Shown piece after piece: positions 12,123 to 23,387 of a stretch of DNA of 64,000 bases. The stretch lies in contig JASBNA010000062.1 of assembly GCA_038087015.1 (NCBI GenBank), positions 124,001 to 188,000 on the forward strand. The letters run 5' to 3'. This DNA is from Cerrena zonata. Its lineage: Eukaryota > Basidiomycota > Agaricomycetes > Polyporales > Cerrenaceae. A program made the translations under genes and the position numbers. The notes below the pieces were generated by a model, which made no database searches, was not told where the DNA came from, and saw only the letters and a list, made by a program, of their open reading frames with translations. Each line of letters begins with the position of its first letter. Position 1 is the stretch's first letter.

Positions 12123-12600
12123 AGTTGCCATTTTCGGTGCTTACATCATGATTTTGTGACATTGGGCGCCACAAGGGCGCTTGCTGTCGGGTAGGATCTA
12201 CTATACGAAATGCCCCAGACGTTAGACCGTGCGGTGGTGGGGTGCGACCACTAACGGCTGGGTACGAGACCATATGATAGCAAGGGGAGCTCATTGCTCC
12301 ATTAGGCTTGTCTCAAAAACACGCTGTACATACTAAGTATCTATTGCCAATACAACATGTGGTTGTCTCTGTCTCTCAAGTGGTGTTATCCCGCATCCTG
12401 CAGAGCACCCGTCTCAACCTCTCATGGAATCATGATCAGAACCGTGAATGAGCCATAGATAGAGCGTAACGAGCTCAGAGTTGCACACACCATTGAATCC
12501 GATTCATCGAAACGCACCATTTGTGACGATCAGTGACAACTGTCACAACGGAGGAAAGGGAAATAACTTTCACGTAGTCACATGCAAACTGCTGTAGTAC
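12123..12600 (+). repeat. Long repeat of the RecQ/DUF6589 element, copy 1
   Basis: It begins AGTTGCCATTTTCGGTGCTT and contains GGGCGCCACAAGGGCGC. It ends near CATGCAAACTGCTGTA. The first half matches 6762-6801 (inverted) plus 13642-13745 (direct) closely; the middle is diverged and the final ~50 bp match again. Confidence 0.75.
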
Positions 12601-12741
12601 CTTTTCTCTAATTCCTCTACTTTGATCTTCCAACCAAATGGGAGCCTTGCACTTCACATTTTGGCGCGTTGTGTTGTGGCACTATGGGCCATGCCACATA
12701 AAAGGATAGCTTCCGACCCATTTGCACAGCATAGGTTTCAG

Positions 12742-13635
12742 AGGACCCCTGGCTATTCCCCAGGAGGTTATATCCCAAAATCCCAATTTTCGGGCCAATC
12801 CGTCCTCTATATTTTGGCGTCTAGACGTCCGAAATGGGATACAACCTCGATTTTTGGGCACTTTTCGTCCGAAATCGGTACATAGGCTTGACATACGGGT
12901 GATCCGTCCTTTTCATGGGATACAACATCGAAATCGGCGCAATGTGTCCTTTTTATGGGATATAACCTCAAATACGGCACATATGTTTTAAAAATGCTCT
13001 ATATGTTCATTTCAAACTCAGACAATGCGAGAAACGGAACAACAATTATCATGCATTAACAGCATGTACAGTATTCTAAGGACATGTCCAAGACAGTTGT
13101 ACTATCGGAGAACATAACTAACTCTCAATCTCAATATCTGAATCACCGGAAGACTCCTCATCCCCACAATAAGTATTCGTCCTGCACAATGTTCTATCGT
13201 CGAAGGACTACACAGTGCAGCTATGTGTGAAAACGGCTTAACAGCTGTGCAGACAACCAATATTTTCCCATACAAGTGGGTTCAGCTGAGGCCACAGTGG
13301 GCGGTCGCAGCTACTCAAGCACCACTCCAGTATTGCCGTTTTGACCGCATTGGAAAAACCTAAAACATACATTCGATTGTGCCTGGAGACGGACAAAAAC
13401 ATCCTCACAACATTCACCGCACATCTTCTTACCAGCTCCGTCCTGTACCGTATGATCCGTCCTCTAGAGGGATACAACCTCCGTGCGCATAAGGCACTTT
13501 CGTCGGGCCGGAGGATACAACCTCGGCCAAAATTTCGGCCAATCCGTCCTTTAAGGACTACAACATAGGGGGTCCGAAATGACCACATCCGTCCGCACGT
13601 GGGATATAACCTCCTGGGGAATAGCCAGGGGTCCT
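12742..13635 (-). mobile_element. 894-bp hAT-like element, copy B
   Basis: This is the inverted counterpart of 5860-6753, of identical length and with the same terminal repeats. The left flank GGTTTCAG is the complement of copy A's left flank, and the right flank CGTTACAT is the complement of copy A's right flank. A minus-strand frame through this copy (13238-13777) is transposon sequence and not a gene. Confidence 0.85.
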
Positions 13636-13990
13636 CGTTACATTGGGCGCCACAAGGGCGCTTGCTGTCTACTATACGAAATGCCCCTGACGTTAGACCG
13701 TGCGGTGGTGGGGTGCGACCTTTAACGGCTGGGTACGAGACCACTATCATAGTCTTCCCATCTTGGTAACAATGCATTAATTAAGGCATTCCAACATTGT
13801 GTGGACCCTTATTGAACTCGGCCCTCATTGTATACGTATACGTAGTACAGTAAGCCCCAGAGTCGTAGATACTGCGGCTTCCATTCTAGGCTATGTTACA
13901 TGCTTGTCACTAATCGACTGACATAAGCAAGTGCAGAGAAAGAGAAAAACTTTATTGAATTTCACGTAGTTATGCAAACTGCTGTAAGAT
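13636..13990 (+). repeat. Long repeat of the RecQ/DUF6589 element, copy 2
   Basis: It shares with copy 1 the block GGGCGCCACAAGGGCGC, then CCGTGCGGTGGTGGGGTGCG, and the end block ATGCAAACTGCTGTA. The middle is shorter and diverged. It adjoins copy B directly. Confidence 0.7.
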
Positions 13991-14939
13991 AAGAGGGCGG
14001 GGAACAGAACCCAACGTTGGTGTTGGCTCATCGAAGATATATGAAAGACTACATCTATAACGAGTTACAATTGCCAAAGGAGAATACGAGTCATTACATA
14101 AAACCGGTGTCCAATACTTCCGCTGGAACGCTCACACCGTTGAAAGATCCAAATATACATAGCGCTTTATGTGCTTAAAACTACAGCACCCTGCTTACGA
14201 GGAGTCCATGCTTTGTCTGTATACAAGCTGCTCACACGCTCCGCGTCTAAATGCTCGGCTCGGGCGCCTAGATGCTCTGCTGGAGCGAGTGAGTATTCGT
14301 CTCATAGAATAGTTATGTGTATTCTTTATTGAGACAACCCCTCAGGAAATACTACTGGAGATAGTACCTGATCTCATGTTGTAATGCAAAAATTAGTTAT
14401 ATAACGCTACACCGCCAACTCCGTACAACGTTGATTTAAGCTTATTGATGGAGACCCGTAGATAGACGCGTATGGCTGAACGGCATATGTTGGAGATGTC
14501 TCGTTGGATACCAATTCCACTATAGGTTTGGGCGAAATTGAGGCGAAGGGTATCAAACAGGTAAACTGATTAGACCTTTCTGAGCTACTTCTGACCTCAA
14601 CGCAATCTTATTCAATCTTCCTCTCTACGGATAGATTTCAATGTACATTTAATGTGATTTGTTTCTGGAACGTTGGGGTGTACATTCTAGAGAGCAGTTA
14701 CCTCACTCAGACGGGTGCACGAGCGATCTGGTACTGTCTCGTACTGAGCTGAATGAAGCGGGTATGTAGCTAATCGTGATTGCTCTCAATGTAAGCCACG
14801 TTGTGACGTTGTTGGCAGCACACTCTGACATCTGTTAAATGTGTTACGATGCATAGGCTCATCCACACTACTTCAAGTTATTGCAAAAAAATAAATGGTA
14901 TTATTGCGGCACCACACAAAAGTATTAAAAATGTCCAAA
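13991..14939. other. No gene recognised
   Basis: The only structure noticed is a copy of a dispersed 18-mer at 14243-14260. Confidence 0.5.
14243..14260 (+). repeat. Dispersed 18-mer, copy 1
   Basis: GCGTCTAAATGCTCGGCT, followed by a degenerate second unit (GCGCCTAGATGCTCTGCT). Related pairs occur near 57690 and 62740. Confidence 0.7.
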
Positions 14940-15977
14940 TCATTCAACATCATCATCGACTGCAGGACCCAACCTAGCCTCTGTTCCATTAGCCAACGCG
15001 GCAACCTCGACTAGCCCGTCGTTCAAATCATCCTCGTCAAATAGCACTTCATCTTTGCCATTGCCAAATTTCTTGAGGTCTTCTTCCAGGACACCAGGAA
15101 AGTGTCTGCCAATTACAGATTAGCCCAGTTCATCTCACGAAAGTAAACAAGCTATAACACGTACTCTGTGACCCTGTGATCTTGTCCACCAATAGTATCC
15201 CGAATTTCCTGCAGTTTGTTGTCAACGGTTGTCCAAAAATTTCCAGACTCTGGTGCGGCAATGGAAATATACACTGATCGCTGATATAATAGATTTCAAT
15301 TGGTCAGTCGTGTATGGAAAGCAAATAAGGAAGTGCAACTTACGAGGAATGCAAACCTAGCACACATGACCACGTTCACTTTGGTTTTAGTTGTGACAAC
15401 TCGGCTCGACTCAAGCTTCGTAATAATGGCATTTGTGAGGTCCAAAATGTTCTGCGGAGCCCGTACCTGTCCTGCTTTCTCGCCTCCACCAATAGAATGA
15501 CGGATCTAAAAAGTTATTATTATTATTATACTACGCCGCTGCCAAGCGAATTTGCAAATACAAACTTACACAACCTTTAACCAATGAACAGACATTGGTG
15601 AGAGCTTGTTGAGATAGCGCAATTATAACCCTGGTGTTCCGTTCATCTTTCTGGATATTTTGAGTGAATCCCCAGCTTGGGTGACGGACCAAGACCGACT
15701 GACCAAACAAACAAATTGATCAGCGAATAACCAGTATATGAAATTGATGAGACACAGTACCATCAAGATATGTGTTGCACTATCAGAGTAAGCGGACAAA
15801 CTGGGACACATCAGAATATAACGAGAGTAGATTGTAATCTTGTTCTAGAAGACTCTATGTTAGCAGACAATATTATTGAATAAGAATGCATCTGATACGA
15901 AAGACTCGGACAAACCATGCCCAGAAGAGTCTCCAGTTGCCAAACGTTGCAAGGTGGACTAATTCTGACAAAGACAT
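14940..15977 (-). CDS. Multi-exon unknown protein
   Basis: I do not recognise the family. Starting at ATG 15977 (MSLSELVHLATFGNWRLFWAW), the exons can be read as RVIIALSQQALTNVCSLVKG, then HSIGGGEKAGQVRAPQNI, ITKLESSRVVTTKTK, VYISIAAPESGNFWTTVDNK and a final exon with an acidic tail (KDEVLFDEDDLNDGL) stopping at 14940. The exons are separated by short GT-AG introns, for example one ending TTGGCAG near 15115. The exons share coding-like composition and splice without stops, which supports a real gene, although the exact borders of the first two introns are uncertain. No domain, signal peptide or membrane helix is evident. It lies outside the inferred transposon to its left and upstream of the Helitron region. 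Confidence 0.5.
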
Positions 15978-16776
15978 CTGTTCATAGAAATATAGAAAGC
16001 TATTGACATCACCATTCCACCATTCCATACCCAAAAATTAATAAAATTGAAGTTGAGATGTACAACAACTAAAGTAGTGAGTTCTTCAGGTGTAATTGCC
16101 AGTGCAAGAGAGAAGGGTTCTGTATCAGACACTAATCAAAGAGCTGTTCACGGGGAATACGAAAACTTACATATGCAAATTCATCCTATGCTATTCGTGA
16201 AGAGCAGACAATGGGGACGGCAATGGGGAGTCGACGAAGGCGAGAAATTTGCTGCTCGAACGAGAGTCAAAAAAACGGCATAGATTGACATTCCATTGTA
16301 CACCTACAGCATACAGCCTGAGGTATCATAATCGAGGTTTCATGCCAGAGGCTATTGGGCGAGAAAGTGTCCGTTGTGACGGACACTTTCGAGTGTGCGT
16401 GTCGAGCTATAACATGTAGAATTCAGTTTTTGCAGCAGGACTTGTCTTGCATCCTGTTCTATCTAGGAGCTTACGTGGTGCGGCTGGATGCAAGACCGTG
16501 TGGCGAGGACTCGGAGAACGCGGAGAGAAGTTGGCTCTCGGACGTGATGTACTATTAGGGCATGCGTGACAAGTGTGACGTTCTTGCTCGATTAGAGCAA
16601 GCTCTCCCGGTCCAACTCGAGATGCCGTTTTCCATGCGGTCCGGTAGATTCACGTGGGATAGGCGCTCTCGTTGTCGCCGAAAGTCCAACTTGAACCTAT
16701 TTTTTTCATGCGATTTGCAAGGTTCTGTTTGTCTGTGATTGCTCGTGCTCTGGATTGTTTGTGTTTGCTTTGGCCA
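15978..16776. other. No gene recognised
   Basis: Short frames at 16047-16283 and 16355-16558 (+) have no supporting splice sites or recognisable motif. Confidence 0.45.
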
Positions 16777-17569
16777 TGTCACCATCCCCTTCCGCTTCCT
16801 CTCTCTCTCCTCCTCTCAGTCTTGTAAGTAGAAGCGGTTTCGTCCTCACGAAGTGTTTCTGTTCTGAGCTCAAGATTGTCGGTAAAGGACCAGCCCCTTA
16901 TGCGCTCTTCAAAACACATTGCCGCTTGCCGTTTGCAACAGACACCGTCGTCGTCTCAACATGCTCCTTCAACCTCCCCAAGTACCTCTGTCATCTGACG
17001 ACGCATCAAACAGTCTAATTCCAGCTCCTCTATGCGCCCATCCTGCCCTCCTACAGCATCTGATCTGTCTTCGGTTCCTGACCTCTCGCGACCTTTCGTA
17101 ATATACGGCCGCAATAATGAGCCGTACTTTGTTCAAGCTCGACCTCTTGTTGAAGGTGACGTTCTGGCCTCTGTTCTTCTCATGTACTGTTCTTATTTCA
17201 ACAAACTCTTATCCTTCATTAGAATCTCTTCCCCACCTTCGTTCCTCTTCGCTTGCATCTGACGATATTAATGCAGGAGTCTGTGACGAAAACAGGCGTC
17301 CTTGTTCTCCACTGGTTTCTAACACTTCATCGTCTCGTGAGGTATTATTTTGTGTGTTACTATTCATGCTGTATAACTGTTCTGACCTGCTTTAGCCAGA
17401 TGTCTCTCTTGCTGCTCGTTATGCCCAGGGTGTCCGCGATGGTGTGAATGCAGTTGCCTCTACTTCCCTCCATTCCAATCCCGGCCCACATCTGGCGCAC
17501 AATCAGAAGAAACGTTTGGCGCGAAAGCGGAATCGTGCGCTCTACACCGCTGAACATGACAACTCTTAG
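16777..17569 (+). pseudogene. Small Ser/Pro-rich unknown protein near Helitron
   Basis: A plausible model starts at MSPSPSASSLSPPLSL and continues through a Ser/Gln-rich exon to FVIYGRNNEPYFVQARPLVE. A GT-AG intron ending near 17221 leads to ESLPHLRSSSLASDDINAGV, and a further intron at 17341-17394 leads to a basic end (KKRLARKRNRALY) stopping at 17569. One in-frame TGA at 16996-16998 breaks the second exon in this model, though an unseen intron could remove it. I do not recognise it. It is convergent with the Helitron gene and may belong to the same mobile unit. Confidence 0.35.
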
Positions 17570-18051
17570 CCCATGCTGTCCTTCCTTGTTGTGCTTTCGT
17601 GCGTGGCAGCGGTTCCTGAGGGAATGTCTGTTGCAGTGTGGCAAGCACTACTTGGTCGGATTGTCTGTGCTTCGGTCATTGCTTCGCTTCTCTATTGTGG
17701 TAAGATTTGTTGTTTACTGTATTAAGATTGTCCATTTTTCTAATTGGTGATGTTGTAGCATCTATCTTGTTACTTGCCTCTTTTTCTTGCTCTCCTGCTG
17801 TTACGTCTAGAATACGTCTTGGTATATTTGTGTGTTTGATTGTTAGCTTTTGCATAGGTACATTTCACCGCGCTCATTATAATTTGTATTTGATTTGAAT
17901 CATTGTTCCTATGTGTGATTTGAAATATCTCATTGCTCTTTGTCCGTAAGTATGTATGATATCTGGCATGAGAAATAAGTGTAAACTGGTATTGGTATCA
18001 ATTTAAGGTGTGATTGTTTGACTGGATCTAAAAATGATTCTGTTTTTCTAT

Positions 18052-21000
18052 CTAATTGTATTCTCCCTGTGCATATTTGTTTCGTGTATCTTCATTCAGC
18101 CTCGCCAATCTTGCATCCTCTATGATCAACTCTTCTGGCAATGGTGCCCGGAAAATGTCATCGGGAAAATCCCTCAGTAGTCTGATTGTCTCTCGACCAG
18201 AGCTTCTTGACAGTGCTACATAGAGGTTAAATATGGTTTGTATTCCGGTTGGAGGTTTCTTAATGTCCACTATCACATTCTTGATTGTTTGTCCTTGTGA
18301 TCGATAGTCTGTGAAGGCATATGCAGTGTTACGGGGTATTGTCTTCTTTTCACTTGCTTGGTGTAGGGCGTCTTGTCTGAGTTCAGCAGTGTGATCGCGA
18401 AGCTATCGGTTCTTGCCTCGATCGGAACCACGTTTGGTGGTAACCCGAGTAGTTGCTTCATTCAGGTGTGTGGAAGCAGTACCAATATATATGCTGGCGG
18501 TTTCTTGAGATGGACTCTACGTGTCCCAGTGGGTATAACTGGTTCTTCACGATCTAAAATTATGTCAACGATCTCCCCTCTGGATCCATTCGCGACGTCC
18601 ATCTCTGTCTCGATATTCAGTGTCACCATTATCTATAAGGCTGTTAGTCAGTGTCATATATTCATTGTAGCGTTTTCTTTATTCTCACTTTCATTCCCTT
18701 AGCTAGTAATATAGTTTCAGGGGGTACGTTTCGCTTCGCGTTGGAGTCCATACTGGCTATGACCAATCTCTCCTTCATCGTTGCACTCCTTCCTCCTATC
18801 TTATCCTCCGCCTGTAGCACGTACAAAATTTCCCCCCTTTCTTGGCTTAACCTTTCCGCACATTCATCATTCCATTTCTCGCGGACTTCATGACGTGAAG
18901 TTACCAAGTTTGCACTTTTCCAAGGTTCACTTCCAAAATCCGTGGGTGGGCAGTTAGGTTCAGTTATAATGAGCGATCGGAGGGTCTCTAGATCTTGTCG
19001 TGCCATCTGGCCTCGTCTCATTCTCTGCAGCAGTGCTCGCCATACCGGATCAGAAATCCTCATCTGTTCCGTAAGCAGCACGGTAGTTGTGAACTTTTCG
19101 TAAATTTGTCTCCCTAGTTTGGCCATAAGGTCCTGCTTTGCAACGGTTTCCGCTCTTGCTGCTTGTTGCTCCGGGGTCTTTCCTTTCAACTTCGTCGGAG
19201 TTCGCGCTTTAACATTAGGTTGAAACAGTGCCCCATTAACCCCTTTGATCACCGGAGGTGGTGGAAGTCGCCACATAAGATGACACTGATGCCTCCGAAC
19301 GGGGCGTGTGTATCGTCGGGGTTTTTGCTCTTCTTCGCTATAGCAATGTTTCGTGACAAAATCGCAAAAACTTCTCTGTCAATCATAGATATCTCGTCAA
19401 TGATGATATACTCTGTAGTTTTCCATAGTTCTTCAAGTTTCCTCTTCTTCGCGTCCGTAAGTCCTTTAGATGTTTGTTTAGATATCGAAGCAGCGGAGTG
19501 CGTGGTCTTCCCTTCTATGAGCGATGCCGCAATTCCAGTATAGGCCATCTTTTGCATCATGTGTACGCATCCTCGTTGTGCGAAGTACTGAGTCACGGTT
19601 TGAATTACTTTTGATTTACATGTCCCTCCTTCTCCTTGAATGTGCATAAGAAGTTGGCTTGGACGTTCACCACGCATCTGCTTGTCGAAGTGCTTCGTTA
19701 TGATGTCGTATGCTCTGCGTTGATCTGTTTTTAATTCGTCCGGTTTAGCTGGTTCTATCGCCTAACATACTGCTCTCTTGCGAATTTAATAGGTTGACGT
19801 CTATCCTAGTCACATCGGCATCGGTTTCCTGGAATTTGCCCGTGTTCTCTTCCTGTTGTTCTTGAACTTGGTTTTCTATCGCAGCTCGCCAGCGTACTAA
19901 TCGAATTAAGTCGTTTCCTTCCGCTTTCCTCGTAGGAGGTTTAAGAGCCGCCTTTTCAGACGGTGTGAATACTCCACTAACATGGCCTGCAGCAATAGCC
20001 TGAAATGCAAATTCCCGACTCCTAGGATCCATTTGGTTTTGCTTCGCCAGAGCGATGTCGATTTCAGTAGGTTCAGTTCCTGTGGTGGCGGCGTGGTCTT
20101 GTTTGTCGTCATCTACCTGAGGATACTGAACATCCCGACCTTCGATTTCTCCTTGAGCAGGGTCTGCTTCCCTTTCCGCGTCTGCAGCGTCTTTTGATCG
20201 ATAGCTGTATTGTATGTGTTGCATAATCTTGATACAGCTTCGCGGGGCTGTTAGTTTAAATTCGGCGAAGGCATCTTCCCAGGTTTGTCGGTCGGCTTGT
20301 AAATCTTCCATTTTTCGCCAGGGTTTGAACAAGGCTAGAATTGTCGCACAATAGATATCTCGGGTCTCCTCATCGTCGGCCCTAGGCATGGCTTTGCCCG
20401 TGAGGTTTGGGATGCAATTATGGTTTGCATTTCGTACAATGCGGACTTTCTTCTTGGCCTGTGGGTGTGAAGAACGGTATGGAACTTTCATGTGGGAGTT
20501 CGAGTTGTCTTGCTTCTTGTAAGACTCTGAAGAATCTCATGACATTCCATCCGTTCATGAGATCTCCTCGATGCATGTAGTCGATCACAGCGGAGTCTAT
20601 CGCGAGTCTTCCACTATCGTTTATGGTGAGCGTTGCCATCCCCTGTCAAAATTTGCGTCAGTATTGCGAACTGTGCCTTGCAATATATTTATCTTTTACT
20701 TCTTCTTCATTGGCCCCATGCGGAGCTGTCAGCTGTCTCAGCTGTTCTTCAGTGCTCTCCTCGTTTGGCGCCTCGGTCCTTGTAATTTCTCTGGGATTCA
20801 ATTAGCATTCGTTAGATATATGTCGTTATGTTCTCCTTACTTTGTTCCGAATTCCTTGAAGGTGCTAACCAACAGACGATGAAATGAGTACCAGTTGATA
20901 CGTACGAAATGATGAGATCAGAAAACATCTCCCCATCCCATCAGATACGAAACGCATAACGGCATTAGTAGTTCCTGCTGTTTAGTGAGTGCTGTAGTGC

Positions 21001-23311
21001 ATCTGAACACAAGTTGACGACTTCGCTCCATCAAGTCTTGACCTTCCTTGTCTTGATCGCTAATTTTCTTCGTCTCTTGAGCAAATAGAGCTGAAATGTT
21101 CGCTGTACGAGCGAATTTTTTCTTCGTGGCATATGTACAAATATAGTAGGTCGTTCCTGCTGATTGAGGCCCATTCAGCAAGGGCTTTCCATCGTTGTTG
21201 CACCTCAAATTTACGGAGATAGCAGGGATTGCGCCGTTTTGATACTCGTAGCTCCTCTTGAGTAACCATTTGCCTTCCTCATCATTGTTTGATAGAGGTC
21301 AGGGTGCTCGTCGTTTGCATCTAGCTCCTTTGCGATCGTTGATGATACACGTCTGAGGAGTGCATGTGTGCATTTGCTTCGTCCTTACCACTTGAACCTC
21401 AAGGTCATGTACCTTAACCCAGTAGTCCTCGCTGTCTGGATGCGGTGGTCTGTCATAAGCGACCTCAGTGTTTGAGGGTATGGCATCAATAGCTTCTTTG
21501 TTCTTGAGTTCCGGGTAATGTGCTTTGAAATTGGCGGCGATGAAAGTCTTTACTTTTGCTCGGAAATCTTCTGTTTTTAGCAGCTCCCGCATCTCTTCCC
21601 AACTTGGTGCTCCTTTAAGGAACAATAGCATGTGTATGTGCAACGATCCCCTTCCTTGACATTCCACAGTACCATAGTATCCTTCGAGAATGCCAAAGAT
21701 TCCTTTCGAGCTTTCAAATCTTTTGTTGGATACTTTCGCGCCTAATAGAGTTTTGATGACTGTTTATGATGAAATGAAAGTATTTGGCCGCGGCAAAACC
21801 GTCTCGAGCTATGTTTTTCGCTCTTTCTTGCTTCGTGGGCCCCACGGTTTTTGAAAACTGATCTAGATCGATTTCTTCACCTACTAACACCTGGGCTATG
21901 GGATCGTGAAGATCATCCGGATTGACTGTGACCCATACGCTTGGTGGCCCAAAGTAAATGCTCCCGGCTTGTAGTTCTTTTCGATACTGAGATCTGATGG
22001 AATCCGCTGCTATCACTCGACTCGCAGTTCCAAACGTAGCCTCCAGTAAAGCCCGGGCGTTGGGGTTTGATATCTGGATGCCTTTACTTTCCTCATCGGC
22101 AGCCTTTTCAAGATCAGCAACAGTAAGGTTGGCGAATTTGCTTGACAACTTCGCGAAGTCTCGTCTCTTGATCAACACCCTACATGAACTCAGCGCATCC
22201 CTCCTTTGTTGTTGATTGCAAGCCACGAATACGAACGATTGGTATGTACGGAACCGATGGTCGTGTTGTTGTAAAGCCCAACGTGTCTGCTCGAGTAGCG
22301 ACAACTTTACGGGTCTCTTCGCTGCGATGCCGCCTGTACCGTATGGATAGAGAATAGGGAATGCTTTCTCCCAGTAATTGTCCAACTCTCTTTCGACGGG
22401 GGGAAAGTCTCTGACCGGATCTCGACTATGTTGGGCTGCGTACATTCCTTCCCGCCCTTCACTCCACATGTTTATGAGTCCTCTGAGATGTAACTCTTTG
22501 GAAGACACCTCGGACAGATCTGTATCCAGAACCCCTAATGACTGAAGTGGTATAACATTGAGCTGCGCCTCTGTATTTTTCGTTAATGTGTGGTTTTTGC
22601 TTATGTCGCTGTTCTCTCACCTTTGTCGTCCTTTTCTCCGTCCGGTACTTATGAATCTAATTAAGTGTTTTAAATTATTTTCTAGACATCAATCGCGTAC
22701 AAAATTTACCTTGCGTATCGTCTCCCATCTCTACATCTCTTAGTTCGTCCCTTTCTAAAAAAAACCCTTTCAGTCATTACACAGTTCATTCAGGGAATAA
22801 TTTGTTACCTAGCCTCAGATCTGGTGTTGCTGGTCGATGCGTTCTCATCGACGTCCATGGCTGCACCTGGAATCAATATTACTGCTGTACTCAATCTGAA
22901 CCCGAGCGCCGGCTTACCTCGAGCGTTTGAAGTTTCCTCTGTCGGAAGGTATGACTCTCTTTCACGATCTGCAATGTTTGGATCGCCATCTCGTCGTATA
23001 ACTGACATGATAGATTCTGGCACATCGTCTTCCGGAAGGTCGGCCATAGCTTTCTCGCTGATAACTATGTCGCTGTAGTACCGGTTGTTCTCACGTAGCC
23101 ACAGCAGAGCGTCCCAAACTTGACTTCTTCTTACACGAAAAGTGTCCTTCAACCAAGACTTTTTTAAAGGCCCAACGCTAACCAGGGCAATCGAGATGAG
23201 TTCGGCCAGAATAGAGGGTTTCCTAGGCATGAGATTTCCTTCCGTCATTTCCGCGATACGTTGCGTATTCTGTTCGAATGATATCACATTTCCTACAAGT
23301 GCGCTCTGCAA
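18052..23311 (-). pseudogene. Helitron Rep-helicase, decayed
   Basis: This is a rolling-circle transposase-helicase read on the minus strand. Order: a DUF6570-like N-terminus (from 23311), a Helitron-like N domain including PSVWVTVNPDDLHDPIAQV, the HUH nuclease motif GRGSLHIHMLL, and the double-Tyr motif YYICTYATKKK near 21130. A PIF1-type helicase follows, with P-loop GEGGTCKSK, Walker B IIIDEISMID, GGISVILCGDFHH and the C-terminal NLYVALSRSSGRETIRLL. The gene is broken by TGA at 21299-21301, a frameshift after CGDFHH near 19260, TGA at 18462-18464 (in PHT*MKQLLGL) and a frameshift near 18330. The P-loop has Cys where GTGKS is expected. A short intron near 18600-18660 fits. The Helitron ends (5' TC, 3' hairpin-CTRR) were not found. 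The neighbours at 16777 and 23388 may be cargo. Confidence 0.9.
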
Positions 23312-23387
23312 TATCTCAAGATCAAAGCCACCCGCCCCTCTTCTAGGTTAAAGTTTGATTACGAACACGCGAGGATAGTGTAACGCT

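Larger units (their letters stand above)
6762..13990. mobile_element. Candidate large DNA transposon carrying DUF6589 and RecQ genes (rearranged)
   Basis: As it stands, the region holds a DUF6589 gene (+) and a RecQ-like gene (-) converging on each other. A roughly 480-bp repeat lies at 12123-12600, and a partial second copy is split between 6762-6801 and 13636-13990. If the 6754-12741 segment is flipped back, the two copies become inverted repeats at the outer sides of the two genes, with the 894-bp element inserted in one of them. That layout is expected for a DNA transposon with long terminal inverted repeats. The outer limits near 12600 and 13990 are approximate, and no target duplication was identified. 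I know of no described transposon built this way. Confidence 0.5.

Noticed and set aside
6762..12159. A ~37-bp inverted repeat flanking the RecQ/DUF6589 genes as simple terminal repeats
   Set aside because: It is better explained as part of a longer repeat split by the inversion between the two 894-bp elements. The matching continues at 13644, not outward from 6762.
13238..13777. 179-residue minus-strand ORF as a gene
   Set aside because: It runs through the 894-bp element and the adjoining repeat. The same frame recurs in copy A, so it is a translation of transposon sequence with repeated motifs.
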